Below, in pieces: positions 20,186 to 28,547 of a stretch of 38,717 bases of DNA. The notes beneath the pieces are model-generated. The model was not told the origin of the DNA. It ran no database searches and was given only the letters and a program-made list of their open reading frames with translations. The translations under genes and the position numbers were made by a program. Position 1 is the stretch's first letter. The number at the start of each line of letters is the position of its first letter. The stretch is from positions 1-38,717 of the forward strand of contig JAKTTS010000091.1 in NCBI GenBank assembly GCA_030560485.1, given 5' to 3'. Source of the stretch: Ascoidea tarda (nom. inval.) (Eukaryota; Ascomycota; Saccharomycetes; Ascoideales; Ascoideaceae).

Positions 20186-21562
20186 ATTATCCACGTGTTG
20201 AAAGTATTTGTATATATGTAGAACGCATCGAATTAAAATAATGTCAACAAACTTTCTATCCATTTCTCCTACTCTTCTAATAGCTTTGACAGAGCTGTTG
20301 AGCTCCTCTAAGACTCGACTTAGTCGGAAAAATTTCTCTGATGAGATGTTCTGTTGCATATCGTAATTCCCTTTTAATGTTATAAGTGCTAACCGACTTA
20401 TTATTTTAGCTGTTGATAGTTGTTGTTTGTTTCGAATAAACAACACTTCAAAAATTGCCAATTTATAGTTTTTCTTTTCAAGTAGCAAGTTTTCTAAATT
20501 TAAGAAATGAATCTCGTTAGTATTGTCCAGACTTGAAGAAGATTCATAGTTGGTAGAAAGACAAGTTGTTTTCATCAATCGTCTGGTCAATTTCTCATCA
20601 ACAACTATTGAAATAATCTTCTCTTGAAGAACACAGTTTTCGTTATGTCTGATAGTTGCATCACCTTTCTTTATGATATCAGCAAAAAGTTGGCTAAACT
20701 TGTCATCTGGATATAGCTGGTCTCTAGAATTATTGTCAGCTCCCAAGTTATTATGCGATATTTGAAAAATAACAATAAAATGATGATGCAACACTTTAAA
20801 GTAATTGGTTATGGAAAATATATTTCCGTCACATAAACTGCAGACATAAGCAATACTTTTCTCAGAGAACTCAATCAGAATTTTAAGTTGAACATTATCT
20901 GGGAGATTCTCAGTTCTATTCATATACATTTTATTTAGCTTCAGAACATACATCTGTATGAATTGTTTGGTGTTTTCTTTACTTTGTAAATCACTGATCT
21001 TCCAAACGGTCGCTATTGAAAGCAAACCTTTATCAATATAACTAAGTGCTTTAATCAAATTTGGCTTTTGGAAATCTTGTGCAGAATCTAGATCCACTAA
21101 ACCAATCAAAGTTATCTTATTATTTTCAATGAGTGATTTAATCAAATACTGTATGGTTTTGGAAATTTTGTTGAATTGATTGATTATTAAAAAGTTGTGT
21201 CTTTTGGTCTGTACCAATTTGCTTAGTCGAATGAGCCTGGACTTTAATTTTTCAATTGTGGAGAGCTCTCCATCCTTCAAATAATGTAAAAATGAAACGT
21301 TGCTATAGCTGCTATAATAGTCTTTAAACAAATCAACTATCAACTCTTTAAGAGACCCAGTGGACCCTACAAGTATCATTGAATTCATTCTCCAGTTTTG
21401 CAAAACCACTGGAATTTTCAAAATCTTATCATTTAATTTTTGTTCCCTTAAAATCTCAAAAAGGTTGTTTTTGGATAACCCTAAAACTTCCATAAGGTTC
21501 TTGTTTTGAGGCCAGTCAACAAGACATTCTTTCAAACTATTGCCAACATCTGTTTGTTCCAT
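20180..21562 (-). CDS. Mgs1/WRNIP1-like AAA+ paralogue without a P-loop
   Basis: A 460-aa protein that by eye lines up end to end with the Mgs1/RarA family and the three neighbours, but has lost its ATPase residues. The Walker A position reads GSTGSLKEL (66-74): Leu replaces the last Gly and Glu replaces the Thr/Ser after Lys72. Walker B reads LIINQFNK with N128-Q129 in place of Asp-Glu. The next stretch, LIENNKITLIGLVD, matches the family segment that leads to sensor 1 (VExGxITLIGATTENP). The SRC arginine-finger position reads SIA. A later stretch (YKLAIFEVLFIRNKQ, then IISRLALITL) fits the helix pair of the MgsA C-terminal domain (AALYWLARM...IARRLVRIA). It is probably a structural, non-hydrolysing subunit. 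ORC4/ORC5 were considered but fit less well. The gene is divergent from the 496-aa gene. Confidence 0.6.
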   Translation of the reverse strand: MEQTDVGNSLKECLVDWPQNKNLMEVLGLSKNNLFEILREQKLNDKILKIPVVLQNWRMNSMILVGSTGSLKELIVDLFKDYYSSYSNVSFLHYLKDGELSTIEKLKSRLIRLSKLVQTKRHNFLIINQFNKISKTIQYLIKSLIENNKITLIGLVDLDSAQDFQKPNLIKALSYIDKGLLSIATVWKISDLQSKENTKQFIQMYVLKLNKMYMNRTENLPDNVQLKILIEFSEKSIAYVCSLCDGNIFSITNYFKVLHHHFIVIFQISHNNLGADNNSRDQLYPDDKFSQLFADIIKKGDATIRHNENCVLQEKIISIVVDEKLTRRLMKTTCLSTNYESSSSLDNTNEIHFLNLENLLLEKKNYKLAIFEVLFIRNKQQLSTAKIISRLALITLKGNYDMQQNISSEKFFRLSRVLEELNSSVKAIRRVGEMDRKFVDIILIRCVLHIYKYFQHVDNL

Positions 21563-21766
21563 TAGGCCACTAAATAAATTTGTGCTTCAAAAGACATCAA
21601 CAAGATCTGGGTTTGTTTGAATTGTTGCTGATATTGGCTGTTGTATTGGTATATATTAACAGTTCAGATTCAGATTCTTTCAATTAAGTATCGTGACCAC
21701 GTTCTTCCACATAAGTTGTGAAGAGATTACACAGCAAGATATTATCTAGAACCAATTGATAATATA
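21563..21766. promoter_or_regulatory. Divergent promoter shared by two AAA+ paralogues
   Basis: A 204-bp gap between the 460-aa and 496-aa genes, which therefore probably share a regulatory region. A TATA-like TATATATT lies at 21650-21657, about 110 bp before the plus-strand start codon. Confidence 0.45.
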
Positions 21767-23257
21767 ATGTTAAGTGAACATATTACACTGTTGAATGAGT
21801 ATTTAAGACCAAAATCGTTAAATGAAATTATTGGGCAGTCTCATTTATTTGGTTTTCCAAGAGGCAGGTTTGTCAAATCAGTGATTAAGAGTATTCATAA
21901 CAAGTCCCATTTGCCCTCCTTGTTTATATGGGGGCCTTCGGGTTCAGGTAAAACTTCGTTTCTAAAGATTTTACTTGATTACATTTCGCAAAATGCCAAT
22001 GATTCATGCTATGTCTTCAGCGTCTTTTCTGATACTCTCAATAGCCAGGAAATGGTTTTGAATTGTTTGAACGCCTTACTGACCAATAACCTGCCAAAAC
22101 ACTGCTATTTATTTTTTGATCGGGTTGAGAGGTTGAAAAAGATTCAAGGTTTTGAAAAACTTGGTGATTATATCAAAACCAAAAAGTTGAGTTTGATATG
22201 CTGCTCCTCAACAAACCTATTGGTTAGTAATTCCTCAAGGGTTTTAAAACTGGCGATTTTGACTTCTGAGGTTGGAATTTTAGATTTCAAAACCATAAAT
22301 CCCAAGGACATGTCGTTGGTTCTATCTAGTGGTGCTACATTTTTGAATATGAGCTTGCCCAGTAATTTATTATCCACTTTAATTTCCTTTTCTCAAGGCA
22401 ATTTAATAGTTGCAATTAATAATTTAATTCTCATCCATGAAACAGTTTTTAAGGAGGGTAGTAGTGATATTGTCTCAGCTGGATTTCCAGATTTTGAGGC
22501 TAATCCGTCATCATTTTCTGAAAGATTTCTGTTTCCAAATTTTGATGAAGAAATGAAATACGATTACATTTCTGCACTCCAAAAATCTATCAGGGGCTCA
22601 GATATTACTGCTTCTCTTTATTATTTGACTAGAATGACTAAATCTTACAATTTTGATGTTTACTTATACATCTTGAGACGATTAATGGTTATTGCTTCAG
22701 AGGATATAGGAGTTGCAAATAACAGGTGCTTCTTTTTAGTATTATCCAAATACCAAAATATAACTAAAATGATACTATCCTCTAAATCAGGCTGCGATAA
22801 TATGAATACCTTGCGTATTCACTCACTTATAAAGGCAAAACTTATTGACTTATGTGTATTGCTAGCAAGTACTTTCAAATCCGCTAAGGTTTATTTTTCT
22901 TATTCATTGCATCAAGAAAAAGAGACAGAAGCTACACTCTGCAAACCTGTTGCAATTCCTATGGCTGTAAAATTTAATTCTAGTGTTTTGTTAGAAGGAT
23001 TGAAAGAAAGACATGATTATCCGCAGCAAGCAATGGATCTTTCCAAAATTATTTTCACCACCAATAACCATTTTGGGGAACAAGTTGATAATGTGAACAA
23101 AACACAGATTCAATCCACTTCAGACTCTAAGACTTTAGATCTTCCAAATTTTGGCTTTACTTTCGACCAAAATGTAGTTTATCCCAATCATAAGACACAA
23201 AAGTATAGCGAAAACAAACATTGGGAATCATTCGATCATTTTCACAGTAAAAATTAG
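21767..23257 (+). CDS. Mgs1/WRNIP1/RarA-like AAA+ ATPase (496 aa)
   Basis: This is the cluster member closest to standard Mgs1. The N-terminus LRPKSLNEIIGQSHLFG matches the family's RPxxLxEvvGQxHLLG opening, so unlike yeast Mgs1 (587 aa) there is no room for a UBZ finger. Walker A is GPSGSGKTS at 56-64 (Lys62). Walker B is LFFDRVERL with D118, but Arg119 stands where the catalytic Glu should be. Sensor 1 is diverged (CCSSTN) and the SRC arginine finger reads TSE. The C-terminal domain is clear: SALQKSIRGSD from 269, ASEDIG at 310-315, then a STFKSAKVYFSY segment matching the family's APKSNAVY. Mgs1 is a DNA-dependent ATPase that binds ubiquitylated PCNA and acts in post-replication repair. 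This protein may be the Mgs1 orthologue, but the missing Glu makes it odd. Confidence 0.78.
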   Translation: MLSEHITLLNEYLRPKSLNEIIGQSHLFGFPRGRFVKSVIKSIHNKSHLPSLFIWGPSGSGKTSFLKILLDYISQNANDSCYVFSVFSDTLNSQEMVLNCLNALLTNNLPKHCYLFFDRVERLKKIQGFEKLGDYIKTKKLSLICCSSTNLLVSNSSRVLKLAILTSEVGILDFKTINPKDMSLVLSSGATFLNMSLPSNLLSTLISFSQGNLIVAINNLILIHETVFKEGSSDIVSAGFPDFEANPSSFSERFLFPNFDEEMKYDYISALQKSIRGSDITASLYYLTRMTKSYNFDVYLYILRRLMVIASEDIGVANNRCFFLVLSKYQNITKMILSSKSGCDNMNTLRIHSLIKAKLIDLCVLLASTFKSAKVYFSYSLHQEKETEATLCKPVAIPMAVKFNSSVLLEGLKERHDYPQQAMDLSKIIFTTNNHFGEQVDNVNKTQIQSTSDSKTLDLPNFGFTFDQNVVYPNHKTQKYSENKHWESFDHFHSKN

Positions 23258-23581
23258 CCAGATTGATTTCTCTTGACAGTTCACTATTTACTCTACTATT
23301 CTATTATTCTATTACTTCTGTTCAATTTCGAATTCTTCCCTACCTGTTAGTGTCATATCAAGGTGTGTTTGCGCCCCCAGTTTTTTCACGTGCTTTATTT
23401 TTATTTTTGGTATTAATCAAATTTAATAATTGATTTTATGAAGCTCAAGCTTTTCATTTTCGGTCTGATGTTTATTTGATGTCAGGTTGATTTGTAGTTG
23501 CCTTTATTGAATTCCAATATATTCTAATATATTTTATTTTGCATAATTATTATTGTTTTTCCTTTAATTATTGTTCTTCTT
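23258..23581. other. Convergent intergenic gap
   Basis: A 324-bp gap between convergent genes that must hold the 3' ends of both. It is T-rich, with a 'ctattattctatta' repeat near 23300, and I see no gene in it. Confidence 0.5.
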
Positions 23582-25924
23582 TTACTTGTTATTTATGTTG
23601 AACTTTATTTCATATAGATCTTCAAGCTCGTCGGGTAAATACTTTTGAGATACCTTTCCGAATTTGTAGTTTGGATTATATTTATACCCAACTGAAAACC
23701 CTAATTCAGCCATTCGATAATCAGGGGCATTCCTTAGGTGATAAGGAACTTGGGAATTGAAATAATACAAGTTACTTTTGCTGTGTCTTTCAAAATTTTC
23801 TTGTATATTCGTAATCAAATATCCAGACTGGATATTTTCAATCAACTTATCAATGAACATTGTGAAATTTTTGTAGTAATATTTGATTGGTAAATTTGTT
23901 TTAGTAGCACAAATTTCCAAAACATCATTAAGATTCGAAAAGCTCTCATAGATATTGTAAGAAAACTCCTTCTTTGTTATGCTGGGTATGCAGATTGCTG
24001 AAATCTGACGCAAAAAATCACATAAATCATTCACAGAAAAAGTGTAAGGAGAAAAACGATAATTATCTTCATAAAGCAAGGCAAGAGTAAAAAAATAAGC
24101 CCGAAAGTTTTCTTTCTCCAATATTGATCGATAAAGCAAATTATATAAACATTGGACATCACCGTTTAAAATTATTTCTCTAAAAAATTTGTGTTTAAAA
24201 ACCTCCATAAATGTAGCATAACTAGGTATTTCCGATGAAATTAAAACGTCTGAATAGCTATCGTAATGTGGGGCTGCAGAGCAGTCAGAAAACATTAACT
24301 CATCGTCAACCGCTTGATCAATTATTTCGTAAAAGTCGTTAATTGCAGAAATATCATAGCAAAATTTACCTTGTTCGATAATACTAAACTCTCTTTGCGT
24401 CACAAAGTCAGAAATACTGCCATCTGAAATATCAGAAAAAAAAGAATTTAAATCCTTTAATATTTTTAGTTGCTCAACATCGTCCATATTATTTTTGATA
24501 AAATTTCTCAAATCCAAAAAAGAAAACTTCCTGTTAAGATAAATATTTTGATAATACTTTTGAATTTGATCTAGTAAATCCAAATAAAATAACTCTTCAC
24601 CTCCAACCATATTTTCAAAAAACAGAAATACAAGTGGATCAAAACTTACAGGAAAATTAGAAGAAAAAACCTTGAAAAATACTTTAGAAGCTAAACCGTC
24701 ATTTCTCAGATATCCATCTTCACCCACCAAAAGTCTTTTGAAATTGGAATCCAAGTTTATATCAAGAAACGGTTTACATTCAGAAATATATATGTCATCA
24801 TTTAGTAATGTTTCCAAGTTTGAAATATCTATGTTTACTATTGAGTTCAAATCTCTATGGAGTCCATCTAATATGTTAAGCATTTTAATCACATTTCTGC
24901 AATCGCCTTTGGATAGTTGGGAAATATAATCAATTGAGCAGGGACTAAACTTAAAAAGGGAATAGTGAGACATTTCATTTAATAATTCATCAGAATTACG
25001 AGGTGATCTAGACCTAATTTCATTGATTATACTGACAGCCTTTTGAACAAAATATTTCATATTTGTTTGATCTAAGATATCAACTTTTATATTGTGACAT
25101 CTTGAAATGATATCCCCAATAATATGCTTTGAAAGGTTTTCTGAACATGTTGCAATCAAGGATATATGGTCCAACTCCAACAATCGTAATAAGTCATGCT
25201 GCTGATTCTTTGGAATGATATCCAATCCATCAATAAATACAACTGTTTTCGGTCCCTCCACTAATGTTTTTTCAGCTGATATTTGAATAGAGTGGGCTTT
25301 CCAGTTCTGGTTTTTTGCATTTGCATACTGGTTGCACAAAATTTCCATGGTATTCGTGGCAATGGTTATCGCATCCATTTTAAAGCATTTATATCGTTGG
25401 CTAAATTCTTTATGAAGCACATTTACCAATGAAGTTTTACCCACACCAGGAGAGCCGTATAAAATGAACGAAGGTAGATTGCTTCGTGTAAAAATTGAAT
25501 GAATAATAACTGATTTGTGAAATTTTAGCCCAATTATATCATCAAGATATTGCGGTTTCATCATAAATTCTAGGGAGTAATTATTCTCAATTATTGATTT
25601 CCTACTTTGGCTATCAAACATTAAATGATATTTTTCTTTGAATTTCTCATTATTGATCAAGAAATCGTAAATAGAATCATCGAATCTATCCAGCGTAGCA
25701 GCAGAAGCAGCAATTTTATCCTCAAGCTCAGTCGCGATATTTTTGGTAGCTTGTAGGGATGTATTGTGATCAACAACAGGGGAGAAAGCAAGCAGATGTC
25801 TTTTGGTTGTTCTATACTGTTCTGCATCATTCAAATCGGATAAAGATATGCCCTCGTCTGAAGACCTCTGGTCCAATTGTTGCAATAAACCAGAAAAATC
25901 CATTGGAGACAGCAGGCACAACAC
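23582..25924 (-). CDS. Mgs1/WRNIP1/RarA-like AAA+ ATPase with SRC finger (780 aa)
   Basis: A second clear family member, enlarged to 780 aa. Walker A is GSPGVGKTS at 157-165 (Lys163). Walker B is VVFIDGLDIIPKNQQHDLL with D232, but Gly233 replaces the catalytic Glu; the QQxxLL that follows is a family hallmark. Sensor 1 is kept (LIATCSEN) and the SRC arginine finger is intact (S274-R275-C276). GDCRNVIKMLNIL matches the sensor 2 helix (GDARxALNLLE). About 190 acidic, aromatic-rich residues (about 370-560) separate the lid from the C-terminal domain, which ends with the family's own closing motif: VPYHLRNAP (HLRNA at 729-733), then GYKYNP and QKYLPDEL. Met8 is an equally plausible start. The gene lies 166 bp downstream of the 818-aa gene on the same strand. 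Confidence 0.8.
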   Translation of the reverse strand: MLCLLSPMDFSGLLQQLDQRSSDEGISLSDLNDAEQYRTTKRHLLAFSPVVDHNTSLQATKNIATELEDKIAASAATLDRFDDSIYDFLINNEKFKEKYHLMFDSQSRKSIIENNYSLEFMMKPQYLDDIIGLKFHKSVIIHSIFTRSNLPSFILYGSPGVGKTSLVNVLHKEFSQRYKCFKMDAITIATNTMEILCNQYANAKNQNWKAHSIQISAEKTLVEGPKTVVFIDGLDIIPKNQQHDLLRLLELDHISLIATCSENLSKHIIGDIISRCHNIKVDILDQTNMKYFVQKAVSIINEIRSRSPRNSDELLNEMSHYSLFKFSPCSIDYISQLSKGDCRNVIKMLNILDGLHRDLNSIVNIDISNLETLLNDDIYISECKPFLDINLDSNFKRLLVGEDGYLRNDGLASKVFFKVFSSNFPVSFDPLVFLFFENMVGGEELFYLDLLDQIQKYYQNIYLNRKFSFLDLRNFIKNNMDDVEQLKILKDLNSFFSDISDGSISDFVTQREFSIIEQGKFCYDISAINDFYEIIDQAVDDELMFSDCSAAPHYDSYSDVLISSEIPSYATFMEVFKHKFFREIILNGDVQCLYNLLYRSILEKENFRAYFFTLALLYEDNYRFSPYTFSVNDLCDFLRQISAICIPSITKKEFSYNIYESFSNLNDVLEICATKTNLPIKYYYKNFTMFIDKLIENIQSGYLITNIQENFERHSKSNLYYFNSQVPYHLRNAPDYRMAELGFSVGYKYNPNYKFGKVSQKYLPDELEDLYEIKFNINNK

Positions 25925-26090
25925 TTTCTCTGGTGTTGGGTTTTGTGTTTATCAGCGAGGTCGACTTTTGGAGATTCTGTTTTGCTTTCTCCGTGTTGGG
26001 CGCTATCCCAAGTTGACCTCAAGTTAGTGAGAAACAGAAAGAAAGATATGAAATTCAAAGTGAGTTGCATTACTCACTCTGCTCAATTAC

Positions 26091-28547
26091 CTATAGATTA
26101 GTAAAATAACGATCAAACTCCTCAAAGCATTTTTCATACGCTATCAAGGACTCAGACCTGTCTTTGATAGTGTTGTTCACAACAATATCGTTGATGTTAT
26201 TTTCTACAGCGTTTAACAAACCCAAGTTTTCTGGTGAAAATAGTTCCAAGTTTGATATCTTTTGATACAAATCAGGAAGATACTCTGTTCTATCCTCAGC
26301 TTCGCTTATTATATAAATCCCGTGTATTATAGAAAGCAAACCCTCATCCATTCCAAGATTTTCAAAGGAATCATAAGCAGCCACTGATGCTGTCAAAGCT
26401 GAATATTCTCTGGGATCGGATTGCACAAGTCCCCAAGGATTTTCAACTTTGTCATTTAAGCCAAAATCGTGCTTTACTGGAGATTGTTGTGTTGAAACAT
26501 CGATCTGTTCTGTAGATTGTTTTTTCTCTAAAAGTTCCATAAATAGCTGATCTTCAGAATTATCACTAAACCTGTTTTTACAAGGAATCTGTAAATATCT
26601 CTTACCAGCAAATCTAATCAAGTTCCCAGCAATGGTCAAAGGTTGGACATTCAAATCTAACAATTTGTAGAGATAATATATGCTTAAATTTTTATTATCA
26701 CTAAAAATTGCATTTTCAAGTGCTGACTGTAGATCTAAGGTAATGATATCTTTTCGGTAGTAACTATCAAGAATATAAGATTTATGCTTTCTTAGAAAAG
26801 TTTTCATATTTTCAATTGAGATGTTTTGATTGCATTTCATAAAAAAGTCATAATTGAGCAATATTGTGTTCAAAACTAAAATGGCTATAGATAAGTGCTC
26901 TCCGCAGGTTTTGGATGCTAGTTTCAAAGAATCATTGCTAAAAGACTGTTGACCTCCGTCTTTAGTTTGTGATTCAATAACACTATTCTGGATATTATTC
27001 AGTTTCGCTTTGATTTTGAAGTCAGTGATTTTACTGAGATTTTTTCTGAAAAAATCCAAGAAAGCAGCACCTGACGGAGATGAAATTCTTAAAGTAAAAG
27101 CAAATGATAAGTAATATCTGGAGATGAACAACAAAGGATCCCCATTTAAAGATAAAATCAAATGAATTTTTTTATTTTCAATCAATTTTAAAAGGCCATC
27201 ACGAGAAATACGAAGCAATTCTTGAAAATCATCTAAAAATACAATTATTCTTTTGTTTTTCAAATGGTTCAGTGTTTGAACTAAGTCCAGAAGCTGACCA
27301 AGCTCCTGACGAATCTGGGACACATTTCTCTCTTCAACCAAACTATATGATTTAATTAAAAACTTTTGAGATGATAGTTGACGCAAAAAAAAATTGATCA
27401 ATGTTGTTTTCCCACTTTTAGCTTCTCCATAGAAAACTAGTAGTTTGGGTAGCATATTACCAGCAACAAAACAAGGCAAAAACCCATAGAGTGGATGAAC
27501 AAGATGATCATTTCCAAAAAAATCGCTAAAGCCTGTAGGATAAATAGATCGCAGAAAAGCCAAATGTGAGTTTGTATTAATAAACTTATTTGAAAGGCAC
27601 AACCGCCGAATTGATTCATCATCATCGATAGTAATATTAGTCTTTTCGTCAAACAGAACCTTGTTTGTAAATTCAATGAGTTTTTGCGCACTTGGGTTAA
27701 CTTTTGGTTTTTTCCTTTCAGTTATAACTGTGGGAAGATCTTGATTAGGTTTTACTAGCAAACTTGTAGCCTGAAGGGCACAATTATTAGAGAAATTGTT
27801 ACGGGATTTATTTGTTTGCGCATCAACAGTATTATTACAGTTTTGATTTTTAGTATTCCTTGTAGAATGCTGTTCCACTATATTTCCAGATGTAGTGTTC
27901 AAAATAGCGATATTTGCAGTTGAAACAGACTCACCACTTCCCTGATAGTAGAAAGACCTGGAGAATCTTGCAGGTTTCTGCAAGGGCTTTTCCTCAGATG
28001 AATTTTTTGCAAGATTTATAAAAATTGACTGGTGAAATCTGTCATGCGACTTATGTTTGTTTTCAGATTTAATCAATTTGGTTTCAAGAGGACTTGATGG
28101 TTTAATGGCAGTAGCTGTTTCTAACCCAAGATTTATCACATCATCATTGGTATTTGTCTGAGGTGTATCATTGTCAGAATCTAGGTCGATGATGGTTTGT
28201 TCTCCATTTATAGAGCTTTCAAAATCATTGGAAAAAGTGCTGTGCTCTGATTTTGAGTTTTTAGCAGAAGAAAAATATGGGTTATTGGGAGACTCTGTTT
28301 TTTGAAGATTAAGGTCATCGGAATTTGACTGGATTACAGTTCTATTAGTTTTGGGCACTCGCTCATCCTCCTCTTCATCCACAAGACATATAATCTCAGG
28401 TGGGTCTGAACTTATTTTGCGTTTTTTTGAAGCGTTTCGCAAGCTGTCAACAATCAGTAATGACTTTTTTTTCCTAGAAGTATAGAACGAACTGGTTAGT
28501 CTTTTTGAGTATTTAATGGGAGGATTCATTTTCTCACTGGTGTCCAA
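26091..28547 (-). CDS. Mgs1/WRNIP1-like AAA+ ATPase with SUMO-binding motifs (818 aa)
   Basis: The third P-loop paralogue. The first 300 residues are a disordered Ser/Asn-rich extension with a KKRK cluster (41-44, possible nuclear signal) and two SUMO-interaction-like motifs: IICLV followed by DEEEDE (52-62) and TIIDLDSDND (118-127). The AAA+ core starts near FSDFFGNDHLV, with Walker A GEAKSGKTT at 374-382 (Lys380) and Walker B IIVFLDDF with D439-D440, an Asp-Asp pair in place of Asp-Glu. The following DGLLKLIENKKIHLILS fits the family's sensor 1 approach. The SRC site reads SFA, so no arginine finger. The C-terminal domain is recognisable (LENAIFSDNKNLSIYYLYKLL, then IAGNLIRFAG and NLGMDEGLLSIIHGIYII), but the final HLRNA-type tail is absent. 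Confidence 0.72.
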   Translation of the reverse strand: MDTSEKMNPPIKYSKRLTSSFYTSRKKKSLLIVDSLRNASKKRKISSDPPEIICLVDEEEDERVPKTNRTVIQSNSDDLNLQKTESPNNPYFSSAKNSKSEHSTFSNDFESSINGEQTIIDLDSDNDTPQTNTNDDVINLGLETATAIKPSSPLETKLIKSENKHKSHDRFHQSIFINLAKNSSEEKPLQKPARFSRSFYYQGSGESVSTANIAILNTTSGNIVEQHSTRNTKNQNCNNTVDAQTNKSRNNFSNNCALQATSLLVKPNQDLPTVITERKKPKVNPSAQKLIEFTNKVLFDEKTNITIDDDESIRRLCLSNKFINTNSHLAFLRSIYPTGFSDFFGNDHLVHPLYGFLPCFVAGNMLPKLLVFYGEAKSGKTTLINFFLRQLSSQKFLIKSYSLVEERNVSQIRQELGQLLDLVQTLNHLKNKRIIVFLDDFQELLRISRDGLLKLIENKKIHLILSLNGDPLLFISRYYLSFAFTLRISSPSGAAFLDFFRKNLSKITDFKIKAKLNNIQNSVIESQTKDGGQQSFSNDSLKLASKTCGEHLSIAILVLNTILLNYDFFMKCNQNISIENMKTFLRKHKSYILDSYYRKDIITLDLQSALENAIFSDNKNLSIYYLYKLLDLNVQPLTIAGNLIRFAGKRYLQIPCKNRFSDNSEDQLFMELLEKKQSTEQIDVSTQQSPVKHDFGLNDKVENPWGLVQSDPREYSALTASVAAYDSFENLGMDEGLLSIIHGIYIISEAEDRTEYLPDLYQKISNLELFSPENLGLLNAVENNINDIVVNNTIKDRSESLIAYEKCFEEFDRYFTNL

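Noticed and set aside
25831-26070. 79-codon minus-strand frame overlapping the start of the 780-aa gene
   Set aside because: It is an out-of-frame shadow covering the promoter. No splice signals were seen that would join it to the gene.
20180-28547. The AAA+ genes as ORC1/ORC4/ORC5 or RFC/Ctf18/Elg1/Rad24 subunits
   Set aside because: The SRC finger and clamp-loader look are shared with RFC. However, the QQxxLL-ITLIGATTENP-type stretch, SALxKSxRGSD, ASEDIG and HLRNA...QxYLPDEL motifs belong to the Mgs1/RarA family, and no RFC collar or ORC winged helix is apparent.
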